Shown here piece after piece: positions 18,002 through 24,216 of a stretch of DNA of 24,216 nt. The notes under the pieces were generated by a model. The model had not been told where the DNA came from. It saw only the letters and a program-made list of their open reading frames with translations, and ran no database searches. The stretch is from a virus: positions 1-24,216 of the IMG/VR virus record IMGVR_UViG_3300042453_001598. One strand, 5' to 3'. The translations under genes and the position numbers were made by a program. Position 1 is the stretch's first letter. Every line of letters starts with the position of its first letter.

Positions 18002-19665
18002 AGTTTATTGAGGATGTTGTATCGGGGCGTTTAATATTAGGCAACTATGCAAGGCTGGCAGTTGACAGGCATTTAGCTGATTTAAAAAATAACGATTGGG
18101 AGTATGTTTTTTCAGAGGAGAAGGCAACCAGGGCTTTCTCCTTTATTTCTGCACTCCGACACACCAAGGGAGAGTTTGCTGGGCAGCGATTTAACATCCA
18201 ACCTTTCCAAGAGTTTTTTATCAAAGTATTATTTGGATGGCAGAAAAAGACTGGTGGCAGACGATTCCGCAAGGCTTACCTTGAGATTGCCAGGAAGAAT
18301 GGCAAAACGGAGTTAGCAGCTGCGATTGCAGTTTATTGTTTCCTGTTAGACAATGAAACTGGAGCGGAGGTGTACACAGCTGCAACGACAAGGGATCAAG
18401 CGAGGATAGCTTTTGATACTGCTAAAGTATTTTTAAAGAATTTAAAGAATGATTCTAAAACATTTAACAAGTTGGTTAATGTTTTAAAATATAATTGTAA
18501 TGTACCTACCACAAATACAAAGTTCGAATCGGTTAGTGCCGATGCTGATACCTTAGATGGTCTTAATCCACATTGTGCTATTATTGACGAATATCACGCG
18601 CATAAGACAAGCGATGTACTTGAAGTTATGGAAACAGGCATGGGAGCAAGATTGCAACCATTACTCCTAATTACTACTACTGCTGGCTTTAATCGTGAAT
18701 CTCCCTGCTATATGTACAGAAAGGTAATGGTTGACATTTTAGAGAAAAGGAAAATAGATGAGTCTGTTTTTCCATTACTATTTTGTTTAGATGAAGGAGA
18801 TGACTGGCAGGATAAAAAGAACTGGACAAAGAGCAATCCTAACCTTGGTGTAACTCCCTACATGGACTACATGGACAATCAATACCAAAAGGCATTGAAC
18901 GAAGGGGCCGCAAAGCAAATACAATTCATGACAAAGAATCTAAACGTATGGACATCTACCTCCTCCGTTTGGATTTCGCAAAGCTACATTGATGCAACCA
19001 GGTTATTTATTGATGATGCTACGCTGTATAATAAAAAATGCTTTGCTGGCTTAGACTTGGCATCTACGCGTGACATTTGCGCACTTGTACTTTGTTTTCC
19101 AGTGCAAGAAGGATTAAGTAAACCACACATAAAATCTTATTACTTTTGCCCAGAGGATAATGTGAGAGAGCGATCTCTTAGTGATGGTGTTCCATATCTT
19201 CAATGGCAGCAAGATGGGCATTTAACTATGACAGATGGTAACGTAACGGATTATGATTTTATAAAGAATAAAGTAATAGAAATAACGGCTAAGTATAAAA
19301 TAGAGTGCATTTGTTTTGACAGATGGAATGCCTCGCAGCTTGTTATTCAATTAACAAATGATGGCGCAACCATGAAACCATTTGGTCAAGGCTTTATTTC
19401 TATGTCTGCTCCAACCAAGGAGGTAGAAAAATTGTTTTTATCTCATGAAATTACTCATGATGGCAATCCAGTGTTAGAATGGATGATGAGCAATGTTATG
19501 TTGCGGTTAGATCCTGCTGGCAACATTAAAATAGATAAAGCAAAGAGTACAGAGAAGGTAGATGGAGCGGTAGCGATGGTTATGGCCTATGCACAAATAA
19601 TGCAAGGAGATAGACCAACTATATACGAGGGCAAGGAAAGGGAAGGAGGATTGTTGATGTTATAA
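17998..19665 (+). CDS. terL: Terminase large subunit
   Basis: A 555-residue packaging motor (Terminase_1/HK97-type). The ATPase domain has Walker A-like ARKNGKT (residues 98-104, K103), a TTRDQARIAFD segment, and Walker B CAIIDEYH (193-200, D197-E198), with TTTAG motif III at 226-230. The C-terminal RNase H-like nuclease has acidic residues D353 (AGLDLASTRD), D441 (CICFDRWNA) and D522 (EKVDGAVAMVMAYAQ). It translocates DNA into proheads and cleaves concatemers. Start overlaps the small membrane gene (ATGA). Length is usual for the family. Confidence 0.95.
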   Translation: MKFIEDVVSGRLILGNYARLAVDRHLADLKNNDWEYVFSEEKATRAFSFISALRHTKGEFAGQRFNIQPFQEFFIKVLFGWQKKTGGRRFRKAYLEIARKNGKTELAAAIAVYCFLLDNETGAEVYTAATTRDQARIAFDTAKVFLKNLKNDSKTFNKLVNVLKYNCNVPTTNTKFESVSADADTLDGLNPHCAIIDEYHAHKTSDVLEVMETGMGARLQPLLLITTTAGFNRESPCYMYRKVMVDILEKRKIDESVFPLLFCLDEGDDWQDKKNWTKSNPNLGVTPYMDYMDNQYQKALNEGAAKQIQFMTKNLNVWTSTSSVWISQSYIDATRLFIDDATLYNKKCFAGLDLASTRDICALVLCFPVQEGLSKPHIKSYYFCPEDNVRERSLSDGVPYLQWQQDGHLTMTDGNVTDYDFIKNKVIEITAKYKIECICFDRWNASQLVIQLTNDGATMKPFGQGFISMSAPTKEVEKLFLSHEITHDGNPVLEWMMSNVMLRLDPAGNIKIDKAKSTEKVDGAVAMVMAYAQIMQGDRPTIYEGKEREGGLLML

Positions 19666-19698
19666 AATGTACCTAATTAAAATAAAAACCTTTTAATT

Positions 19699-19929
19699 AT
19701 GGAAAAATTAATGGCAAAGCATGAGTACGCTCAACAGGTTAGACAAATTAATTCAACAAGCGGATATTTTCATAGGTTTTACGAGTTATCCGGAGAATGT
19801 CGTACACATCAAGAGGCATGGATAAAATTGGAGGAAGAGAGAGATGAATTTGGATTGGATGAGAAATATAAGACCTACGAAAGTTTTAGAAAAGCAAAAA
19901 GCAATTATATGATATTACGCTTTGTTTAA
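19699..19929 (+). CDS. Hypothetical protein between terminase and portal, 76 aa
   Basis: A 76-residue soluble, charged protein starting MEKLMAKHEYAQQVRQINS, ending in a helix (YESFRKAKSNYMILRFV). No family recognised. Start ATG at 19699 with AT-rich leader. Position between TerL and portal is shared by several small unassigned phage genes. Confidence 0.65.
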   Translation: MEKLMAKHEYAQQVRQINSTSGYFHRFYELSGECRTHQEAWIKLEEERDEFGLDEKYKTYESFRKAKSNYMILRFV

Positions 19930-19968
19930 GATGTTACCATAACTCCATTACTTCATACTATCTTGGTT

Positions 19969-19976
19969 TATATTTG
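19969..19976 (+). promoter_or_regulatory. Possible -7 element immediately before the portal start
   Basis: TATATTTG matches TAnnTTTG and ends five bases before the portal ATG at 19981. Transcription starting there would give an almost leaderless mRNA. No -33 TTTG is found at the right distance, so it is tentative. Confidence 0.4.
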
Positions 19977-19980
19977 CCGC

Positions 19981-21207
19981 ATGGGAATAATTAACTCCAT
20001 GCGGTCTTTTTTTTCTAATACTCGTGCCAGTATTGAAAATCCAAGTACACCTATCAACGGTGATACTTTAGGCGCATTATTTCAAAGAGGATCTGCAGCT
20101 GGTGTTGCGGTGGATGAATATTCAATCATAGGTCTTCCTGCATTTTACCGTGCTACACAAATACTTGGAGGTGTTGTAGCATCTATTCCTTTTGACATCA
20201 TAGAAAAATTGGATAATGGTGGCACAAGAATTGCAACTGAACATCCTAACTACAAAATAATAGCAAGAGAGCCATCGGAGTTATATACCTCACATACTTT
20301 TTATAAAACAATGGTGTTGCATTACTTGGCTCATGGTGCATTTTACGCAGTCATCAATAGGAATAGCATAACTACAAGAATAAACAGCCTTACTATTTTA
20401 AATCCTACCAAAATGGAATTAGGATATAATAGTAGGAATGAATTAATTTTTAAGAATAAGGAAAACAACAAAACATATAGAGGTGACAATATCATCTATA
20501 TACCTAACCTTGCGTGGGATGGTGTTAAGGCTTTGTTAGTGCCAGACGTTCACCGTGACAACTTTGGGTTAGCGTTAGCCAATAGAAATTATGGTGCTAA
20601 CTTTTACAAAAATGGTGCGCACTTAAACGGTGTTTTAAAACATCCTGGAAGATTAACAAACGAGGCATACGATAGATTAAAAGGTAGCTTTAACCGTGCT
20701 TTTGGTGGAAGTCAAAACGCTGGAGGTACTGCCATCTTAGAGGAAGGCATGGACTTTCAGAAAGTAGGGCTTAATCCTGCCGATGCAGCATTTAATGAAA
20801 CAAAGAAAGCTACTATCTCCGACATTGCAAGGATAACTGGTGTGCCAGGTGTTTTATTAGAAGATATGGAAAAGGCAACATTTGGCAACATGGAGCAACT
20901 TAGCCAGATGTTTGTAAATTATACAATAATGCCATTGTGTGAAACAATAGAGGCAGAGTTTAATAGGAAGATATTTTTTGAGGCAGAAAAGTACACTTAT
21001 TGTACACGTTTTAATCTTGATGGATTATTAAGAGGTGATATAGCAGCGAGATCATCTTATTATACTACTATGCGTAATGTACTGGCGATGTCACCTAATG
21101 AAATTCGAATTAAGGAGAATATGAATCCTTACACAGGTGGAGATAGTTATGAATTGCCTCTTGCATCTAACATAAAGATAGAACCTACAACCGATGCCGT
21201 ACAGTAA
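19981..21207 (+). CDS. Portal protein (HK97 family)
   Basis: A 408-residue HK97-type portal protein forming the dodecameric channel at the capsid vertex. The N-terminus runs MGIINSMRSFFS, then IGLPAFYRATQILGGVVASI, the family's 'S.VYAC....A..IA..P' region, YTSHTFYKTMVLHYLAHGAF with 'G.Y....R', VLKHPGRLTNEAYDR, and the GLNPADAAFNETKKATISDI then RITGVPGVLLEDMEKATFGN segment, a typical portal signature (IA..FGVP...LG...K.TY.N). Start is the ATG at 19981; an upstream TTG would extend it by six codons across the promoter-like element. Its last 14 bases overlap the protease gene. Confidence 0.93.
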   Translation: MGIINSMRSFFSNTRASIENPSTPINGDTLGALFQRGSAAGVAVDEYSIIGLPAFYRATQILGGVVASIPFDIIEKLDNGGTRIATEHPNYKIIAREPSELYTSHTFYKTMVLHYLAHGAFYAVINRNSITTRINSLTILNPTKMELGYNSRNELIFKNKENNKTYRGDNIIYIPNLAWDGVKALLVPDVHRDNFGLALANRNYGANFYKNGAHLNGVLKHPGRLTNEAYDRLKGSFNRAFGGSQNAGGTAILEEGMDFQKVGLNPADAAFNETKKATISDIARITGVPGVLLEDMEKATFGNMEQLSQMFVNYTIMPLCETIEAEFNRKIFFEAEKYTYCTRFNLDGLLRGDIAARSSYYTTMRNVLAMSPNEIRIKENMNPYTGGDSYELPLASNIKIEPTTDAVQ

Positions 21208-22126
21208 CTATCCACAATCAGCAACTAATGCAGCAAAGAAAGCATTGCAGCATAAAGAAGATAATGGCAGCCAGTGTGGAACTTCCGTGGGCTGGTCAAG
21301 AGCTAAGCAGTTGTCAAGCAGAGATGCATTAAGTGATGATGAGGTTATAAGAACATATAGTTTTTTAAGTAGAGCCAAGGTATATGACCAAGGCAAATAT
21401 TTTAATGAAGATGATAATGAAATATGCGGTTCAATCATGTATGACGCTTGGGGTGGTTCAACCATGTTGCCCTGGGCAGAAAGAACTGCTAATAAAATAA
21501 TGGACGAAAGGTCAAAAGAAGAAACTATGGAAAAGAGAAGTATAAATTTTGAACTAAGGGCTAAACCGGAAAGCCGTACTATCTTTGGTACTGCCACAGT
21601 GTTTAACTCTTCCTATGACATGGGATGGTATGATGAGGAGATGTCATCTGACTCATTAAATGAAGCTGACATGAAAGATGTAGTTGCTTTGTTTAATCAT
21701 GACATGAACATGGTATTGGCAAGAACAAGCAGTGGCACATTAAAGCTAAATGTCACAGGCAATGCGATGGAGTACGAATTTGAGGCACCAAATACTACAT
21801 TAGGCAATGATTTGCTTGAAATGGTAAAACGTGGTGATGTTTACCAGAGTAGTTTTGCCTTTACCGTAGAGGCAGAGGACTGGCAAGAAAGATCGGGAAT
21901 GAAACCAAAAAGAGTCATACGTTCTATTAAAAAAGTGTATGATGTTTCTCCGGTAACTTATCCTGCTAACCCAGATACAATGGTTGCAAAAAGAGGCTAC
22001 GATGCTACAAAGCAAATAGATGAAGATTTGCAAAAAGTAATTGATATATCTGTTGAATCAGAAATTAATATACAAAATGAATTACGCAGGAATGCCCTGC
22101 ACTTACTTAAATTAAAAACAAAATAA
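21194..22126 (+). CDS. Prohead protease (HK97/S78 family) with N-terminal extension
   Basis: A 310-residue protein. Residues about 112-285 form the HK97-type prohead protease that matures capsid proteins: RTIFGTATVFNSSYD (N-terminal strand), ALFNHDMNMVLARTSSGTL with catalytic H169, MEYEFEAPNTTLGNDLL, and VYQSSFAFTV with the catalytic serine at S220 (S219 adjacent). VSPVTYPAN is the conserved end motif. Residues 1-110 are a separate domain with SQCGTSVGWSRAKQLSSRDA and CGSIMYDAWGGSTMLPWAER, found fused to or beside proteases in related phages. An internal ATG at codon 112 (MEKRSINFELR) might give a short form. It overlaps the portal and ends in TAATG with the capsid gene. Confidence 0.9.
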   Translation: MPYSNYPQSATNAAKKALQHKEDNGSQCGTSVGWSRAKQLSSRDALSDDEVIRTYSFLSRAKVYDQGKYFNEDDNEICGSIMYDAWGGSTMLPWAERTANKIMDERSKEETMEKRSINFELRAKPESRTIFGTATVFNSSYDMGWYDEEMSSDSLNEADMKDVVALFNHDMNMVLARTSSGTLKLNVTGNAMEYEFEAPNTTLGNDLLEMVKRGDVYQSSFAFTVEAEDWQERSGMKPKRVIRSIKKVYDVSPVTYPANPDTMVAKRGYDATKQIDEDLQKVIDISVESEINIQNELRRNALHLLKLKTK

Positions 22127-23352
22127 TGAACTCTAAATTGCTAAGAGAAAAGCGGGCTTCCGATTATGCTATAATGGAAGACTTGCAGAAGAGAGCAGCT
22201 GGCGAAGGACGTCTAATGAATGCCGAGGAATTGGCACAATGGGATGCAGCAGATGCTAACTTTAAAAACTATACAGACCAAATTTCAAGACTTGAAAGAT
22301 GGAATGACATTAACACGGAGGAGAGAGGTGTTAATGCAGTTGAGCAGACAATTAATAATTTGCCAAGAGATGCAAGGGAGATTGTAAAGTCACCAGAGTA
22401 TCACACAGCATTTATGAAAGCTCTTGCAAAGCGTGACTTAACAAGCAATGAGCAATCAATGCTTAGAGAGATGCGTGGAACTGCAACAATTACAACTGCC
22501 GAGACTGGCTTAGCTGGTGGATATGTCATTCCTTACCAATTTTCTTATGAGTTGGAAAAGACAATGGCTTACTACGGCCCAATGCTACAGGTTAGCCGTA
22601 TAATCACTACTCCACAGGCAGGTACATTGTACTGGCCAAAAGTAAATGATACTGCTACGGCAGGTTCATGGCACACTGAAGGTGGAACGGTTACTGTACA
22701 GGACATGACCTTTACAAGAGAGACTTTCTCAGCTCACGTTTTAAACACACTTGTAAAAGTGTCTGTTGAATGGGCAAATGACGAGTTTGGTTTATTAAAC
22801 ACAGAGTTACCAATTATGTTAGGTGAGCGTTTAGGTCGTGGCTTAAACACTGCATTTACAACTGGTGATGGTTCTGGTAAACCAACAGGATTCAGAGACG
22901 TAGCACCATCCGGTGTTGAATCTGCTTCTACCGGTGCATTTACTGCCGCTAACTTGGTTGAGCTTGTTCACTCTGTTGACATTGCTTACCGTAACTCACC
23001 ATCTGCTGCATTTATGATGCATGACCAGATTTTAAGTGCAGTTAGAAAGTTAAACTTAGACACTAACAACACTACTTTGTTCCAACCATCTCTACGAGAA
23101 GGTACACCAGATAGATTATTAGGTTATAATTTCTTTATAAACAATGATCTTCCATCTGCACAGGCTGCTGATGCAAAGATAATCTTCTTTGGAGATTGGT
23201 CTAAGTACATCATTCGCCAGGTAGCTAACAATGTCCTTGTGCCGTTGCGTGAAAGGTTTATGGATGAGATGGAGTTAGGATTCTTAATGTACGCTCGTTT
23301 TGATGGTAAATTAATTCAGACTGCTGCAATTAAGCACTTGAAGAATCTGTAA
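22126..23352 (+). CDS. Major capsid protein (HK97 fold)
   Basis: A 408-residue HK97 gp5-type capsid protein. Residues 1 to about 115 form a helical, charged scaffolding (delta) region (MNSKLLREKRASDYAIMEDL; EELAQWDAADANFKNYTDQI). The mature region starts near AETGLAGGYVIPYQFSYELE (about 126-145), with SRIITTPQAGTLYWPKVNDT, the E-loop-like TAGSWHTEGG, VKVSVEWANDEFGLLNTELP, TGDGSGKPTGF and the P-domain/A-domain end GLFVPL-like VLVPLRERFMDEMELGFLMY. The protease upstream should remove the delta domain. A strong hairpin (23370-23395) follows the stop. Confidence 0.95.
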   Translation: MNSKLLREKRASDYAIMEDLQKRAAGEGRLMNAEELAQWDAADANFKNYTDQISRLERWNDINTEERGVNAVEQTINNLPRDAREIVKSPEYHTAFMKALAKRDLTSNEQSMLREMRGTATITTAETGLAGGYVIPYQFSYELEKTMAYYGPMLQVSRIITTPQAGTLYWPKVNDTATAGSWHTEGGTVTVQDMTFTRETFSAHVLNTLVKVSVEWANDEFGLLNTELPIMLGERLGRGLNTAFTTGDGSGKPTGFRDVAPSGVESASTGAFTAANLVELVHSVDIAYRNSPSAAFMMHDQILSAVRKLNLDTNNTTLFQPSLREGTPDRLLGYNFFINNDLPSAQAADAKIIFFGDWSKYIIRQVANNVLVPLRERFMDEMELGFLMYARFDGKLIQTAAIKHLKNL

Positions 23353-23369
23353 TCAATAGGGGATAGTAA

Positions 23370-23410
23370 AGGGATAGGGAGAAATCTCTATCCCTACTTA
23401 AAAATATAAA
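23370..23410 (+). promoter_or_regulatory. Strong hairpin between capsid and connector genes
   Basis: An 11-bp stem (with one G-U) of 23370-23380 with 23385-23395, GAAA loop at 23381-23384. It is followed by CTTAAAAATATAAA (23397-23410), the same 14-mer as after the hairpin before the amidase. No U-tract, so partial termination or 3' protection of the abundant capsid mRNA is more likely than full stop. Confidence 0.6.
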
Positions 23411-23411
23411 G

Positions 23412-23972
23412 ATGGCTTGGAAAGTAACAACGGCACCTGCTAAAGAAGTTTTTACATTAAATGAAGTTAAGAATTATCTAAAAGTAGATACTTCTGCTGA
23501 CGATACTTTGATTACTACTTTATTGCAGTCAGCTCGTGAAGTTGCAGAGCGTTATCTTAATCAAGCGTTAATTACACAAACTATAACAGAAAAGTTAGAT
23601 AGGCTTAATAATCCTATTATTTACTTATCTGTCTCTCCAGTAATTGCCGTTAGCTCATTTCAATATAACGATGGAGTTAATAGCGTACAAACTTACAATT
23701 CTGCTAATTATGTTGTAGATACTTTTTTAAAACCTGGAAGATTAGCTTTAGCATACGGTGCTACATGGCCAACACTTTACGGTAATATAAATGATGTAAC
23801 AATTACATACACGGCAGGATATAGCACAGAGCCATCTGGAGTGCCAATGCAGATAAGACAGGCTGTATTAATGATGATTGCAGATGGTTACGATAATAGA
23901 GAAGATTATATAAAGAAATTACCTACGGCATCGGAGTATTTACTTGATCAATATCGCGTTCAATTATTCTAA
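23412..23972 (+). CDS. Head-tail connector protein (gp6-like)
   Basis: A 186-residue head completion protein. The first part AKEVFTLNEVKNYLKVDTSA, then DDTLITTLLQSAREVAERYL, is the helical signature of HK97 gp6/phage head-tail connector proteins ('EV K.YL.VD...DD.LI..LI..A....E.YL'). The central beta region has IIYLSVSPVIAVSSFQYNDG (the 'L...PV..V..V.Y' motif), and VTITYTAGYSTEPSGVPMQI is the usual penultimate motif before the last helix. It forms a ring below the portal. Start ATG at 23412 follows a hairpin and AT-rich leader; its TAATG overlaps the next gene. Confidence 0.92.
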   Translation: MAWKVTTAPAKEVFTLNEVKNYLKVDTSADDTLITTLLQSAREVAERYLNQALITQTITEKLDRLNNPIIYLSVSPVIAVSSFQYNDGVNSVQTYNSANYVVDTFLKPGRLALAYGATWPTLYGNINDVTITYTAGYSTEPSGVPMQIRQAVLMMIADGYDNREDYIKKLPTASEYLLDQYRVQLF

Positions 23973-24216
23973 TGAGATACAACAAGAAAGAAGAAATAGG
24001 AAAGTTAAGAGAAAGAATAATAGTACAGAGTGTTTCTCGTACTGTTGGTACTACTGGTTTTGGAACAGAGACATGGAGTAATTTTGCCGAGGTGTGGGCA
24101 ATAGTAGATTATAAAGGAGTAAACAAGGAGGAGGTAGAAGGTGGCAAGATAACAGCATTAAGCCAGGTGAGAGTTACCTGTCGAAATAGGACAGACATAA
24201 ACGAGCAACAAAGAAT
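23972..24216 (+). CDS. Head-tail adaptor protein (SPP1 gp16/PF05521-like), 5' part
   Basis: Starts at the ATG overlapping the connector stop by one base and runs off the window after 81 codons. Residues MRYNKKEEIGKLRERIIVQS, then GFGTETWSNFAEVWAIVDYK, follow the pattern 'L...I.I......D..G......W......VWA.....G.E' of phage head-tail joining/adaptor proteins. Ends in-window with VRVTCRNRTDINEQQR, the typical strand 'R....I...M RI.Y'. Expected total length about 105-120 residues. Order after the connector supports the call. Confidence 0.88.
   Translation, partial: MRYNKKEEIGKLRERIIVQSVSRTVGTTGFGTETWSNFAEVWAIVDYKGVNKEEVEGGKITALSQVRVTCRNRTDINEQQR

Noticed and set aside
19963-19980. TTG start extending the portal protein
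   Set aside because: It runs through the promoter-like element; the ATG at 19981 begins the family's usual N-terminus.
1-24216. CRISPR array, integrase, transposase or rRNA
   Set aside because: No regularly spaced repeats, no recombinase or transposase motif and no rRNA-like sequence found by reading.

Overview
This window is part of the genome of a tailed double-stranded DNA phage (HK97-type capsid, probably a siphovirus) or a closely related prophage of a Bacteroidota host. The host is inferred from several things. Promoters look like TAnnTTTG (-7) with TTTG (-33) and start codons have A-rich leaders instead of Shine-Dalgarno sites. A secreted protein has the typical short signal peptide ending FSFAQ, the base composition is low-GC, and the protein families match those of Flavobacterium-like phages. 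I see no integrase or lysogeny repressor in the window, so lifestyle is undecided.

Layout. (A) 1-2130, rightward: end of the late operon, with the C-terminus of a tail fibre, a small secreted protein, a holin, a hypothetical and an N-acetylmuramoyl-L-alanine amidase, closed by a bidirectional terminator at 2129-2158. (B) 2186-15543, leftward: the early/replication half. From its promoter end (15543) downwards: SSB, a secreted glucosaminidase, a DUF115/MAF-like protein, an HNH nuclease, small proteins, a GIY-YIG (T5orf172-type) gene preceded by a structured RNA/terminator element, a winged-helix replication initiator, two tandem paralogues, a small basic protein, an inserted HNH gene, several unknown proteins, a PD-(D/E)XK nuclease, a 360-bp gene-free structured region with a tRNA-like element, then a nucleotide block (ThyX, dATP/dGTP diphosphohydrolase-like, dCTP deaminase), small membrane proteins and a RuvC-like resolvase. 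Most genes overlap by 1-14 bases (ATGA, GTGA, TAATG), so translational coupling is pervasive. (C) 15544-15605: divergent promoter region. (D) 15606-24216, rightward: RHH-like small protein, glycosyltransferase, HNH nuclease, a purine-rich non-coding stretch (cos candidate), terminase small and large subunits, portal, prohead protease, major capsid protein, head-tail connector and the start of a head-tail adaptor. The order means tail genes lie outside the window and the physical genome end is plausibly near 17.2-17.3 kb.

How it works together: the leftward half supplies a replication initiator, SSB, recombination nucleases and a dCTP -> dUMP -> dTMP route. The rightward half packages and builds heads, and continues (outside the window) through tail genes into the lysis cassette at the left edge. 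Leftward transcription is segmented by strong intrinsic terminators (4047-4077, 8135-8162, 8846-8871, 12445-12479), three of which sit only 12-22 nt upstream of the next start codon, implying read-through or antitermination.

Most interesting observations: (1) the HNH gene at 9920-10297 is bracketed by a 25-bp direct repeat (23/25) that rebuilds both the upstream gene's stop and the downstream gene's start; (2) a ~100-nt leftward element at 12445-12542 has three consecutive hairpins whose outer loops are complementary (kissing-loop geometry) and ends in a terminator; (3) the 360-bp region upstream of thyX is dense in interlocking inverted repeats around a degenerate tRNA-like fold; (4) three short genes (2469-2645, 4280-4408, 15606-15770) fit stop/start overlaps and are easily missed.
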